Shown here piece by piece: positions 54,044 to 62,913 of a DNA stretch of 64,000 nt (the stretch's first letter is position 1; each line of letters opens with the position of its first letter). The translations under genes and the position numbers were made by a program. The stretch spans positions 1,116,001 through 1,180,000 of the forward strand of contig NZ_JABTEZ010000002.1 in the NCBI RefSeq assembly GCF_015711605.1, given 5' to 3'. Origin of the DNA: Planomonospora sp. ID67723. GTDB taxonomy: Bacteria; Actinomycetota; Actinomycetes; Streptosporangiales; Streptosporangiaceae. Under the pieces are notes generated by a model. The model saw only the letters and a program-made list of their open reading frames with translations, had not been told where the DNA came from and ran no database searches.

Positions 54044-54052
54044 CTCCCTCGC
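53875..54052. repeat. Duplicated 85-bp element across the mceD/mceE junction
   Basis: Copy 1 53875-53959 and copy 2 53968-54052, one mismatch, separated by 8 bp (period 93 bp). Each copy carries the same GGGAGGTGAG start region and would encode the same 28-residue peptide. Confidence 0.9.
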
Positions 54053-55104
54053 TGCCAGGGGCAGTTGCTGAGTTCGCCCGGGAGGCAGGGCACCTTGCCC
54101 AGGCCGAGCGCCTCGAAGAGCGGTGTCAGCCAGGCCCGGGTCATCGCGTTGAGGACGAGGCGGAACTTGAGCACGTGGTGCTCCCTGTCCCAGGCCATGA
54201 CCATGTTGTCGACGAACTTGCGGGTCCCGGCGATCGCCCTGGCCGCCGACTCGCTGTTGACCTTCAGTGTGATCACCAGCTCGGCGAGGTTGGTCACGCC
54301 GCGGGGCAGCTTCACCTGGTAGGCCTCGACCAGCGCGTCGCCCCGCTGCACGAACTCGGCCAGGCCGGTGACGAAACGCCGCATGCGCTCGCGCTCGTCG
54401 GCCAGGGTGGCACTGGCCTCGGCGAAGGCGTCGATGGTCGTCTTCACCTGGCCCTCCCGCCTGTTGAGGCTGGCGGCGAGCTCGTTCAGGCCGTCGGCCA
54501 GCTCGATCAACTGCTCATCCTGCCCTGCGAGGGTGCGGGTCAGCGCGGCCGCGTCGTCCAGGGCGCGGTTGATCTGCTCGCCCCGGCCCCGGACGCTGTC
54601 GGCCAGGTTCCCGGCGACGTCGCCCATCTTGTCGGTGTCGAGGGCGTCGGTGAGCTTGGTGAACGCCTCCAGCGCGTCGTCGATCTCCACCGGCAGGTCG
54701 GTGCGCTCCAGCGGGATCACCGCACCCGGCGCGATCCGCGGCATGCCGGGTTTCCACGGCGGATGGAGCACCACGTTGCGCTCGCCCAGCGTGTTCTGCG
54801 GGGCGACGATCGCCTGGACGTCCGCGGGCAGCGGGATCCCCCCGTCCACCAGCAGATCCGCGCGGACCCTGTTCCCCTCGACGGTGAGCCTCTCCACGGT
54901 CCCCGCGTCCAGGCCCATCACCTTCACCTTGGCCTGCTCGTACAGGGAGGGCGCCGCGCTGAAGTAGGCGGTCAGCCGGTACGGCTGCGCCCCGCCGGGC
55001 AGCAGCGAGCAGCCCCCCGCCGACAGCAGGGCCGTGACGAGCAGGACCGCGGTGAGAAAGGCCGGGAGCGGCCCGCGCCGCCCACGGCGCGCCGAGCGGG
55101 TCAC
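54040..55104 (-). CDS. mceD: Mce family protein D with lipoprotein-like signal
   Basis: Fourth Mce subunit, 354 residues. N-terminal hydrophobic segment FLTAVLLVTALLSAGGC ends in a weak lipobox (AGGC), so it may be a second lipoprotein of the complex. MlaD core YEQAKVKVMGLDAGTVERL and QNTLGERNVVLHPP, then coiled coil; the C-terminus has a CxPGELSNC pair. GTG at 55104 overlaps the mceC stop by 4 nt. Confidence 0.9.
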   Translation of the reverse strand: MTRSARRGRRGPLPAFLTAVLLVTALLSAGGCSLLPGGAQPYRLTAYFSAAPSLYEQAKVKVMGLDAGTVERLTVEGNRVRADLLVDGGIPLPADVQAIVAPQNTLGERNVVLHPPWKPGMPRIAPGAVIPLERTDLPVEIDDALEAFTKLTDALDTDKMGDVAGNLADSVRGRGEQINRALDDAAALTRTLAGQDEQLIELADGLNELAASLNRREGQVKTTIDAFAEASATLADERERMRRFVTGLAEFVQRGDALVEAYQVKLPRGVTNLAELVITLKVNSESAARAIAGTRKFVDNMVMAWDREHHVLKFRLVLNAMTRAWLTPLFEALGLGKVPCLPGELSNCPWQRGR

Positions 55105-56126
55105 CGGTCGCTCCTGTCCTTGCGGATGGCACCGAGCACCTCGGGGTTGATCGGGCCGAGCCCGACGGCGATGGCGTCCACCCACGGGTTGCGCCCACCG
55201 GTGGTGGCCAGCCCGGAGAAGGTCGGCCCGACCCAGGTGAGGACCGAGTTGAGATTCTTGCCGCTGGTGGAGTCGAGGCGGTTGCTGATCGCGGTCACGT
55301 CGTTCATCACCGCGATCAGGTTCTTCTCGTGCTCGGTGACCAGCGCGGTGATGCTGTTGACCAGGTCGCTGCCCTCGCCGAGGAAGGACTTCAGCTCGTC
55401 GCGGCGGAGCCGCAGCTCGTCGAGCATGATCTCGATCGAGTCGATCAGGCGGCCGAGCTGCTCGTCCTTGGACTCCAGCACTTTCATGATCTTGTTTCCG
55501 TTGTCCAGAAGTCTCTGCAGCTCGGGCTCGCTCTCGCTGATGATCTCCGACAGCTCTCCGATGTTGTCCAGCAGCTTGCTGACCCGGCCCTGCGGGGCGG
55601 GCTCCAGCTCCGACAGCTCCTGCAGGAGCTTGTCGACCGAGTCGGTGTCGAGTCTGTCCAGCAGCCGGGTGGCGTCCTTGAGCGCGTCGGTGATCAGCGT
55701 CGGGGTGCTGGTCCGCTCCATCGGGATCAGCCGTTGCTCCTCGGGCAGCTCGTCCATGTAGGGGCGGGTGACCGGCCCGGTGAGCTTGACGTAGCGTCCG
55801 CCCAGCAGGTTGGAGAGGGTGATCTCGGCGCGGGTCTGCGGGCCGAGCCGGATGCCGTCGTCCACTTTCCAGGTCACCACCACGTGGCCCTTGCCGTAAT
55901 CGGCCCGTACCTCGGTGACCTTGCCGACGGGCACGCCCGCCACCCGGACGTCGTTGCCCGAGCGCAGCCCGGCGGAGTCCGGCAGGATCGCCGACATCGT
56001 GTAACCGCCCTCCAGCAGCCCCAGGTTGCCGACGAGGAAGGTGACGACCAGCACGGTGCCGAGGACCGCCAGCGAGACCACGCCGACGACGATCTTGTTG
56101 CGGTCGCGGAACGACTTGATCGCCAT
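55101..56126 (-). CDS. mceC: Mce family protein C
   Basis: Third Mce subunit, 341 residues: TM helix (IVVGVVSLAVLGTVLVVTFLV), MlaD core (LRSGNDVRVAGVPVGKVTEV, LSNLLGGRYVKLTGP) and a long heptad-rich coiled coil (about 150-290) rich in Leu, Asp and Glu that would line the lipid needle. ATG shares 1 nt with the mceB stop. Confidence 0.92.
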   Translation of the reverse strand: MAIKSFRDRNKIVVGVVSLAVLGTVLVVTFLVGNLGLLEGGYTMSAILPDSAGLRSGNDVRVAGVPVGKVTEVRADYGKGHVVVTWKVDDGIRLGPQTRAEITLSNLLGGRYVKLTGPVTRPYMDELPEEQRLIPMERTSTPTLITDALKDATRLLDRLDTDSVDKLLQELSELEPAPQGRVSKLLDNIGELSEIISESEPELQRLLDNGNKIMKVLESKDEQLGRLIDSIEIMLDELRLRRDELKSFLGEGSDLVNSITALVTEHEKNLIAVMNDVTAISNRLDSTSGKNLNSVLTWVGPTFSGLATTGGRNPWVDAIAVGLGPINPEVLGAIRKDRSDR

Positions 56127-57184
56127 CAGGGCCCCACCAGCACTCGCCGCAGGTTCCCCGTGCTGGTGAGCTTGAGACCGCCGCGCAGCGGTGGGGGACT
56201 GCTCATCGAATAGGGACAGGGCAGCGGGCCGAGCGCGAGGCAGGGCACCGCCGTGGTGACGAAGTGGCCCCGGCCGGTCACCTGGAACGAGCGCTGCAGC
56301 GGCGGGGTGAGCGTGGCCAGCACCCTCTCGATGCTGCTGATGTTGCGCCGGATGCCGCCGGTGAGCCGGGTCATGTGGTCCACCACCCGGCCGAACTCGC
56401 GGGAGTTCTCGCCGAGCACCCGGTCGTTGACCCGGACCGTGGTGGACAGCTCCACCAGCGCCTCGTCGATCAGCTTGCGGTTGCGGGCGAACGCGCCGGT
56501 GAGCGTGACCAGGTTGTCCACCAGCCGGGAGATCTGCTCGTCCCTGCGGGCGACCACCCCGGTCACCGTGGCGTAGTCCTCCAGCAGCCCTTGGATGATC
56601 TTCTTGCGTTCGGCGACGGTGGTGGTCAGGGCGTCGAGGTTGTCCACCAGCTTCGGGATGTTCTTCTGGTTGCCGTCCAGCGCCTGTCCGGCCGCGGTGA
56701 GCAACTGGTTGATCTGCTCGGGGTCGAGGCTGCGGGTGAGCGGGCCCAGGTCGCTGACCAGCTCGCCGATGTCCACCACCGAGCTGGTCCGCCGCACCCG
56801 CGCGCCGTCGCCCAGCATGTCCTTGGCGGTCCCGGGCTCCAGGTAGATCACCCGTTGCCCGATCGTGTTGCGCCAGCGCACCGCGGCCGAGCTGTCGGAG
56901 GGCACCCGCACCGAGGTCTGCACGTTCATGGTGACCTCGGCCCTGCCGTTGACGACCTCGATCGCGTCGACCTGCCCGACCGGCGCACCGGCGATCTTCA
57001 CCTGGTCGCCCACGTGGAGCCCGGCGACGTCGTCGAAGGTCCCGACGAGACTGTAGGTGTCGCCCACGCCCACCCGGGCGATCTGCGCGCCGATCAGGAC
57101 GATCAGCGTCACCGTCACGGCGAGGAACACGGCGAACTTGCCCAGCGTCCAGCGGCGCTGGATCTGCTCTCTCGACCGGGCCAT
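56126..57184 (-). CDS. mceB: Mce family protein B
   Basis: Second Mce subunit, 352 residues: TM helix near LGKFAVFLAVTVTLIVLIGA, MlaD core (LHVGDQVKIAGAPVGQVDAI, RNTIGQRVIYLEPG) and coiled coil; two Cys near the end (VPCLALGPLPCPYS). Starts 4 nt after the mceA stop. Confidence 0.92.
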   Translation of the reverse strand: MARSREQIQRRWTLGKFAVFLAVTVTLIVLIGAQIARVGVGDTYSLVGTFDDVAGLHVGDQVKIAGAPVGQVDAIEVVNGRAEVTMNVQTSVRVPSDSSAAVRWRNTIGQRVIYLEPGTAKDMLGDGARVRRTSSVVDIGELVSDLGPLTRSLDPEQINQLLTAAGQALDGNQKNIPKLVDNLDALTTTVAERKKIIQGLLEDYATVTGVVARRDEQISRLVDNLVTLTGAFARNRKLIDEALVELSTTVRVNDRVLGENSREFGRVVDHMTRLTGGIRRNISSIERVLATLTPPLQRSFQVTGRGHFVTTAVPCLALGPLPCPYSMSSPPPLRGGLKLTSTGNLRRVLVGP

Positions 57185-57188
57185 CCCC

Positions 57189-58205
57189 TCACCCGCCGTT
57201 CGCAGGGCCGCAGGCGCCGACGAAGAGCTCGCAGATGTCGGTCGCGACGAAGGCTTCCATCTTGATCTGGTTGGCGCCGCCCGGGCCCTGGCCGCCGGTC
57301 AGGTCGTTCAGGGCGGAGAGGATGTGGTTCAGCCCTCGCACGCCGTCGCCCGCCAGGCCGAGCTGCGCGTAGAGCAGGGCGGCGGCCCGCTCCCCGGCGT
57401 TCACCGCCGCCCTGAGGTTGCGGCGGTGCTTGCGCAGGCCGTACGCGCTCAGGCTGGAGAGCTCGTCGAACTCCCGCAGCAGCGCGCGTATCTTGTCGGC
57501 CCGCTCCAGCAGACCGGGGGTGAGCACGTTGACGTCGGCGGAGATGCCCACGACCTCGTCACCCTTGTCGGCGAGGCTGCCGCTCAGCGCCGCGGCGTCA
57601 CCGATGAAGCGCCGGAACTCCGAGCGCCGCCGGTGCGCGACCTCGACGATCTTCCCCGCGCCGTCGACGATCCCGCGGATCTGCGGGCCCTTGCCCTCCA
57701 GGCCGCGGCCGAGGGTGTGCACGATGGTGGTGATGTCCTTCGGGTCCACCGCGCCGAGCCCCTCGTAGGCGTCGGCCAGCGAGTCCGACAGGTCCACGGG
57801 CGCCCGGGTCCTGGCGATGACCGCCCCGTCGCCCAGGTAGGGACCGCCGGCCTCGCCCTCGCCGAGGATCAGGTTGACGAACTTCGGGCCGAAGACCGAG
57901 GTCGGCTCGATCGCCGCGGTGACGGTCTCGGGCACCCGGGCGCCGGGGTCGATGTGCATGGTGACCACGGCCCGGCCCCTGCCGTCCAGGGTCACCGAGC
58001 TGACTCCGCCCACCGTGATGCCGCGGATCTTGACGGGTGAGTTGGGGTCCAGCCCCTGGCCGGCGTGGGTGAAGGCGGCCGTCAGCCGCGTCCCGCTCCG
58101 GTTGGCCGTGCTCTGCACGACGACCACGAGCGCCGCGGCGACGACGAGGATCATGACCACCGAGATCACCAGCCGGATCGGCAGCGGGGTCTCACCGCGG
58201 GCCAT
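57189..58205 (-). CDS. mceA: Mce family protein A
   Basis: First Mce subunit, 338 residues: TM helix LVISVVMILVVAAALVVVV, MlaD core (LDPNSPVKIRGITVGGVSSV, PTSVFGPKFVNLILGEG), long helical region and a C-terminal pair of cysteines (ICELFVGACG). Starts 6 nt after yrbE-B. Confidence 0.93.
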   Translation of the reverse strand: MARGETPLPIRLVISVVMILVVAAALVVVVQSTANRSGTRLTAAFTHAGQGLDPNSPVKIRGITVGGVSSVTLDGRGRAVVTMHIDPGARVPETVTAAIEPTSVFGPKFVNLILGEGEAGGPYLGDGAVIARTRAPVDLSDSLADAYEGLGAVDPKDITTIVHTLGRGLEGKGPQIRGIVDGAGKIVEVAHRRRSEFRRFIGDAAALSGSLADKGDEVVGISADVNVLTPGLLERADKIRALLREFDELSSLSAYGLRKHRRNLRAAVNAGERAAALLYAQLGLAGDGVRGLNHILSALNDLTGGQGPGGANQIKMEAFVATDICELFVGACGPANGG

Positions 58206-58211
58206 CGCCGC

Positions 58212-59078
58212 TCACCCCGTCAGCTTCACGCCGCTGCCCTCGCCCCAGAAGAGGTAGGACAGCAGCAGGTTGAGGATGACCACGGTGACGATCGACTGGC
58301 GGATCGCCCGTCCCGCAGCGGTGCCCACGCCGACCGGGCCGCCGGTGGCGTTGAACCCGTAGTGGCAGTGGATGCTGATCACGGTGAACGCGAAGACGAC
58401 CACCTTGATCACGCTGTAGACGATGTCGATCACCGGCAGGCCGAGGTAGAAGTAGTAGTCGTAGACGCCCGGCGCCATGCCGAACAGGGCGGTGCACATC
58501 AGCCGGGTGGCGAAGAAGCTGGCGAACAGCGCGATCATGTAGACCGGGATCAGCGCGATCAGCGCGGCCACCACCCGGGTGCAGATCAGGTAGGTGAAGG
58601 CGTTGATGCCCATCACCTCGAGGGCGTCGATCTCCTCCGAGATCCGCATGGCGCCGAGCTCGGCGGTGAAGGACGAGCCGACCTGGGCGGCCAGCGCGAC
58701 CGCCGCGATGATCGGGGTGATCTCGCGGACGTTGGCGAAGCTGCCCACCAGGCCGATGAACGACTCGGCGCCGATCGCCTGCAGGCCCTGGTAGCCCTGG
58801 AGCCCGACGGTGGCGCCGACCGCGAAGGCCATCGTGAAGGCGACGAAGACCATGCCGCCGCCGATGACGGTCGCGCCGACGCCCACCACGACGTCGCTGA
58901 CCTGGCGGAGCACGACCTTGGTGAACTTGGCCCGCAGGATGATGTCCCGGACGGAGTAGAAGACGACCTTCCACAGGAAGAGCGGCCAGTCCGAGAGCGA
59001 GGCCAGCCGCTCGGTCCCGTCGCGGAGCACGCCGTAGGCACGGTGGCCGGCGGTGCGGGCCCCCGGGACCGCCGCCAT
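58212..59078 (-). CDS. yrbEB: MlaE/YrbE-family permease B of the Mce system
   Basis: Inner-membrane permease, 288 residues, with the MlaE signature VREITPIIAAVALAAQVGSSFTAELGAMRISEEIDALEVMG. It pairs with YrbE-A to pass lipid from the Mce needle. ATG shares 1 nt with the yrbE-A stop. Confidence 0.93.
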   Translation of the reverse strand: MAAVPGARTAGHRAYGVLRDGTERLASLSDWPLFLWKVVFYSVRDIILRAKFTKVVLRQVSDVVVGVGATVIGGGMVFVAFTMAFAVGATVGLQGYQGLQAIGAESFIGLVGSFANVREITPIIAAVALAAQVGSSFTAELGAMRISEEIDALEVMGINAFTYLICTRVVAALIALIPVYMIALFASFFATRLMCTALFGMAPGVYDYYFYLGLPVIDIVYSVIKVVVFAFTVISIHCHYGFNATGGPVGVGTAAGRAIRQSIVTVVILNLLLSYLFWGEGSGVKLTG

Positions 59079-59887
59079 CACAGGGCCCTCGGCGGATAGG
59101 CGAGGAAGTAGATCATCGTGATCACGTAGTTGACGGCGAACACCAGGATGAAGGTGACGACCGTGGACTGGTTCACTGCGCGGCCCACGCCGACCGGGCT
59201 GGTCTGGCAGGTCATGCCGAAGTAGCAGGACATGATCGCCGCGATGAAGCCGAAGATCCACGCTTTCAGCAGGGTCACCAGCAGGTCGCTGGTGACCAGC
59301 AGGGAGACCGCGCCGTCGAAGTAGGCACCGGGCGTGACGCCCTGGATGATGACGTTGAAGAAGTAGCCGCCCGCGGCCCCCGCCACGATGACCAACGGGA
59401 CCAGCAGCACCGCCACCGTGCTCGCCGCCCAGAGCCTGGGGGTCACCAGGCGGTGGATCGGGTTGACCGCCATGACCTCCATGGCGGCCAGCTCGTCGCG
59501 GATGTTGCGGGCGCCGATGTCGGAGGTCATGGCCGAGCCGCCGGCGCCGGCGATGAGCAGGGCCGAGGCCATCGGGGCGACCTCGCGGACCAGGCCGACG
59601 ACGACCGCGCCGCCGGTGGCCGAGGAGGCGCCGAGCTGCCAGGCCAGCTCGCCCACCTGCAGTGCGACGGTGGCGCCCAGGGGGAGCGAGACGAGCAGCA
59701 CCGGCACGCTGGTGACGCGGGCCAGGAACCAGCACTGCTGGACGAACTCCCAGAACCAGGTCTTGACGTCCCAGGTACGGCGGAAGCCTTCCAGGGCGAT
59801 CACCGACATGTCGCCGACCCGCCCGAGCATGGCGGTCGTTCTGCGGACGACGTAGCCGCTGACCGCGTCCCGCCCGCCGTACGCCAT
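59078..59887 (-). CDS. yrbEA: MlaE/YrbE-family permease A of the Mce system
   Basis: First gene of the operon, 269 residues, with the permease signature LVREVAPMASALLIAGAGGSAMTSDIGARNIRDELAAMEVM. The ATG at 59887 is preferred; a TTG directly before it is possible. No MceG/Mkl-type ATPase gene is present next to the operon. Confidence 0.93.
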   Translation of the reverse strand: MAYGGRDAVSGYVVRRTTAMLGRVGDMSVIALEGFRRTWDVKTWFWEFVQQCWFLARVTSVPVLLVSLPLGATVALQVGELAWQLGASSATGGAVVVGLVREVAPMASALLIAGAGGSAMTSDIGARNIRDELAAMEVMAVNPIHRLVTPRLWAASTVAVLLVPLVIVAGAAGGYFFNVIIQGVTPGAYFDGAVSLLVTSDLLVTLLKAWIFGFIAAIMSCYFGMTCQTSPVGVGRAVNQSTVVTFILVFAVNYVITMIYFLAYPPRAL

Positions 59888-59953
59888 CAACCCGCCGTCC
59901 GCTGCGCCATGACCACCTCGGAATCCGCGTCTCCGACCATGGATCAGTCACCC

Positions 59954-59973
59954 TACTGACGGGTAGTCCAGTA
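59954..59973 (-). promoter_or_regulatory. TACTG-N10-CAGTA dyad upstream of the mce operon
   Basis: 20-bp palindrome about 70 nt before yrbE-A in the only promoter region available. The shape suits a TetR-family operator (fatty-acid or sterol regulators use similar dyads). I see no regulator gene beside it. Confidence 0.35.
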
Positions 59974-60002
59974 AGTCGATGCTTCCTCTGGAATTTGAGG
60001 AA

Positions 60003-60046
60003 AAGGTATGAGGCCCAGGTCGCAACTTGTCAGGGCCTCACACCTT
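60003..60046 (-). terminator. Rho-independent terminator of the aminopeptidase P gene
   Basis: On the minus strand, 14-bp stem AAGGTGTGAGGCCC / GGGCCTCATACCTT (one G-T pair), 16-nt loop, then TTCCTC. Starts 34 nt past the pepP stop and shields the mce promoter. Confidence 0.8.
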
Positions 60047-60080
60047 CCGGCCGGCGTGACGATCGGTACGGGCGCCGGGG

Positions 60081-61499
60081 TCACCCCCGCAGGGCGGCCA
60101 TCCAGCTCTCGATCTCGTCGGGGCGGCGGGGCAGCCCGGCCGACATCAGGCGGGCGCCGTCGGCGGTGACCACCAGGTCGTCCTCGATCCGCACGCCGAT
60201 GCCGCGCAGCTCCGGCGGGAGGGTCAGGTCGTCCGGCTGCAGGTAGAGGCCGGGCTCGACGGTGAGCACCTGGCCCTCCTCAAGCACCCCGTCGAGGTAG
60301 ACCTCCGAGCGGGCCTTGGCGCAGTCGTGCACGTCCATGCCGAGCATGTGGCCGCTGCTGCACAGGGTGTAGCGGCGGTACAGGCCGCTGCCGGGCTGCA
60401 TCGCCTCGTCCGCGCTGATCTTGAGCACGCCCCAGTCGTGCAGCCCCTCGGCGATGACCCGCATGGCGGCCTGGTGGAAGTCGCGGAAGCGCGCCCCGGG
60501 CCGCAGGGCGGCGATCGCCGCGTCCTGGGCGTCCAGGACCAGCTCGTAGACCTGGCGCTGGACCGGGTTGAAGCGGCCCGAGAGCGGGAGGGTGCGGGTG
60601 ATGTCGGCGGTGTAGAGGTTGTCGGTCTCCACGCCCGCGTCGAGCAGAAGCAGCTCGTTCTCGTCGAGCCGGCCGTCGTTGCGGATCCAGTGCAGCACGC
60701 ACGCGTGGGCGCCGGAGGCCACGATGCTGTCGTAGCCGGTGGCGTTGCCCTCCAGCCGGGCGCGCAGGCCGAAGACCCCCTCCAGATAGCGCTCGCCGCG
60801 CGGGTGGGCCAGGGCCTGCGGCAGGGCCCGCACCACGTCCTCGAACCCGCGGGCGGTGGCGTCCACGGAGAACTGCAGCTCGGCGACCTCCCACTCGTCC
60901 TTGACCAGTCGCATCTCCGACAGGAACGCCTCCAGCTCGGCGTCGCCGTCGTGCGGGGCGACGCGGCGGTCCACCGAGGAGTCCACCCCGCGCAGCACCC
61001 GCGCGGGCCCGCCCAGCGCCTCCTCCAGCCGGCCGATCGGCGCGCAGTCGATCTGGTAGAGCGTCTCGGCCTCGGCCAGGTCGGGGCGGCGGCCCACCCA
61101 GAACTCGCCGTAGCGGCGGTCGCGGTAGAACTCCTGCCCGGCCGCCCCCGCCGCCGAGCGGGGCGAGCGCGGGCGCAGGAACAGCGTGGCCGCGCCGGAC
61201 GGCTCGACGACCAGGACGTCGTCGGGCTCCTGGTCGCCGGTGAGGTAGGTGAAGGCGCTGTGCGCCCGGAAGCGGTAGTCGCTGTCGTTGCTGCGGACCT
61301 TGAGGACGCCGGACGGGATCACCAGCCGCTCGCCGGGGAACCGGGCGGCGAGCGCCGCGCGGCGTTTGGCCGTGTAGGCCGCGAGGGGAAGGGCGGCCAG
61401 GTCGCCGCGGTGGGTGTCGGCCCACCCGGTCTCCATGAAGGCGGCCAGGGCGTCGGAGACCGGCAGGTCGTGGCTGCCGGTGTTCAGCTTCTCGGTCAT
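60081..61499 (-). CDS. pepP: Xaa-Pro aminopeptidase (aminopeptidase P)
   Basis: Dinuclear metalloprotease that removes N-terminal residues preceding proline, 472 residues. N-terminal regulatory domain (FTYLTGDQEPDDVLVVEP) and C-terminal pita-bread fold with the metal ligands in LLLLDAGVE (Asp), DITRTLP (Asp), SSGHMLGMDVHD (His), LTVEPGLY (Glu) and GVRIEDDLVV (Glu). ATG at 61499 after GGGGACACG. Confidence 0.95.
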   Translation of the reverse strand: MTEKLNTGSHDLPVSDALAAFMETGWADTHRGDLAALPLAAYTAKRRAALAARFPGERLVIPSGVLKVRSNDSDYRFRAHSAFTYLTGDQEPDDVLVVEPSGAATLFLRPRSPRSAAGAAGQEFYRDRRYGEFWVGRRPDLAEAETLYQIDCAPIGRLEEALGGPARVLRGVDSSVDRRVAPHDGDAELEAFLSEMRLVKDEWEVAELQFSVDATARGFEDVVRALPQALAHPRGERYLEGVFGLRARLEGNATGYDSIVASGAHACVLHWIRNDGRLDENELLLLDAGVETDNLYTADITRTLPLSGRFNPVQRQVYELVLDAQDAAIAALRPGARFRDFHQAAMRVIAEGLHDWGVLKISADEAMQPGSGLYRRYTLCSSGHMLGMDVHDCAKARSEVYLDGVLEEGQVLTVEPGLYLQPDDLTLPPELRGIGVRIEDDLVVTADGARLMSAGLPRRPDEIESWMAALRG

Positions 61500-61591
61500 C
61501 GTGTCCCCGGGGAGCGAAGGTCTGTGGTATTTCACACATTACTCCGGTCCGGACACGCGGCACGGCCTCGCCGCGATTGCCGGGACCCCGT

Positions 61592-61625
61592 ACGGCCCGC
61601 ACCCACTGTAGGCGGTGCGGGCCGT
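61592..61625 (-). terminator. Hairpin terminator downstream of the second liv operon
   Basis: 12-bp perfect arms ACGGCCCGCACC / GGTGCGGGCCGT with 10-nt loop, ending 17 nt past the livK stop. Confidence 0.8.
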
Positions 61626-61641
61626 GAGAGGGGACCGGTGA

Positions 61642-62910
61642 TCAGCCCGCCGGAACCTGGTACTCCTTGACCAGGTCGGAGGAGAACGGCTCCTTGACGA
61701 TGGACGCGCCGCCCAGGGCGTCCTTGTCCGGCTTGACGACGTAGGACCTCAGGGAGGCGGGCTTGTCGAACGCGGTGAAGTCCATGGTCCCGCCGTACTG
61801 CTCGCCCCAGGTGCTCTGGCTGCGGTGCGCGGTGACCACGCCGGCGCGGGTGAGGTCCTTGCTCTCGCAGGCCTTCTTGAGCGCGTCGACGACGATGCCG
61901 GCGGCCGTGTAGCCGGCGGAGACGCCGCTGTCGACGGCGGCGTCCGGGTACTTCGCCTTGTAGTCGTCGCCCAGCTTCTTGATGGAGGGCAGCTCCGAGC
62001 TCATCGGAGCGCCCGCCGTCACGTACTCGAAGCTCGCCAGCAGCGCCGGGCCGGCCGGGGTGGGCAGCAGCTGCGGGGAGTAGGCCGAGTTGCTGCCCAT
62101 GAACGGCACCTTCATGCCGCCGGCCAGGGCGACGCCGACGAGGGAGGCGGTCTGCCGGGGGCCGACGGAGACGAGGATGGCCTTGACCCCGGCCTTCTTG
62201 AACGCGGCGACCTGGGCGGTCATGTCCTGGTCGGTCGCCTTGATCTTCTGCTCCACGAGCTCGAGGCCGAGCTTCTCGGCGGCGAACTTGGAGCCGTTGA
62301 GCGCGGTCTCGCCGTAGTCGCCCTCGAAGTACAGGTGCCCGATCTTGTCCCCGGACTTGATGCCCTTCTCCTTGGACAGATAGTCGACAGCGTTGATCAT
62401 GTCGATGTCGTAGGTGGTCCCGGTGACCTGGATCGGCTTGCTGCCGAGCAGGTGCGTGGCCCACGCCTGCGGGATGGTGAGCATCTGGTCGGCCTCGATG
62501 CGCTGCTTGACCGCGTTGACCATGGGGGAGCCGACGACGTGGGCGAGGGCGACCGACTTGGGGCCGATCTCGGTGTAGGCGGCGACGGCCTTCTGCACGT
62601 CGTAGCCGTGGTCGCGGACGATGGACTCGATCTGCCGGCCGCACACGCCGCCGGCCTGGTTGACCTGCTCGAAGTAGAGCTGCTGGGCGTTGGTCAGGCT
62701 CTTGCCGAACGAGGCGTAGGGGCCGGTCAGGTCGGTGATCATACCGATCGTGATCTTGTCGGCGGTCACGCCGGGGCCGGTCTTCACCCCGTCGCCGGAG
62801 GCGGCGGCGTCACCCCCGCCTCCGGTGGCCTTCTCGCTGGCGCACGCGGTGACGGCCAGGGCCAGGACGGCGAGTGCCGCGACCCGCCTGGAGGTTCGTG
62901 AGATTGCCAT
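61642..62910 (-). CDS. livK: Branched-chain amino acid ABC transporter substrate-binding lipoprotein
   Basis: Family 6-type periplasmic receptor, 422 residues. Lipobox VTAC (Cys23), Gly/Ala linker, then ITIGMITDLTGPYASFGKSL and VNQAGGVCGRQIE as in LivK/AmiC proteins; middle part has DIDMINAVDYLSKEKG and YFEGDYGETALNGSKF. It follows the livM gene by 3 nt, an unusual position for a binding protein, as the last gene of the operon. Ligand not predictable. Confidence 0.92.
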   Translation of the reverse strand: MAISRTSRRVAALAVLALAVTACASEKATGGGGDAAASGDGVKTGPGVTADKITIGMITDLTGPYASFGKSLTNAQQLYFEQVNQAGGVCGRQIESIVRDHGYDVQKAVAAYTEIGPKSVALAHVVGSPMVNAVKQRIEADQMLTIPQAWATHLLGSKPIQVTGTTYDIDMINAVDYLSKEKGIKSGDKIGHLYFEGDYGETALNGSKFAAEKLGLELVEQKIKATDQDMTAQVAAFKKAGVKAILVSVGPRQTASLVGVALAGGMKVPFMGSNSAYSPQLLPTPAGPALLASFEYVTAGAPMSSELPSIKKLGDDYKAKYPDAAVDSGVSAGYTAAGIVVDALKKACESKDLTRAGVVTAHRSQSTWGEQYGGTMDFTAFDKPASLRSYVVKPDKDALGGASIVKEPFSSDLVKEYQVPAG

Positions 62911-62913
62911 GGG

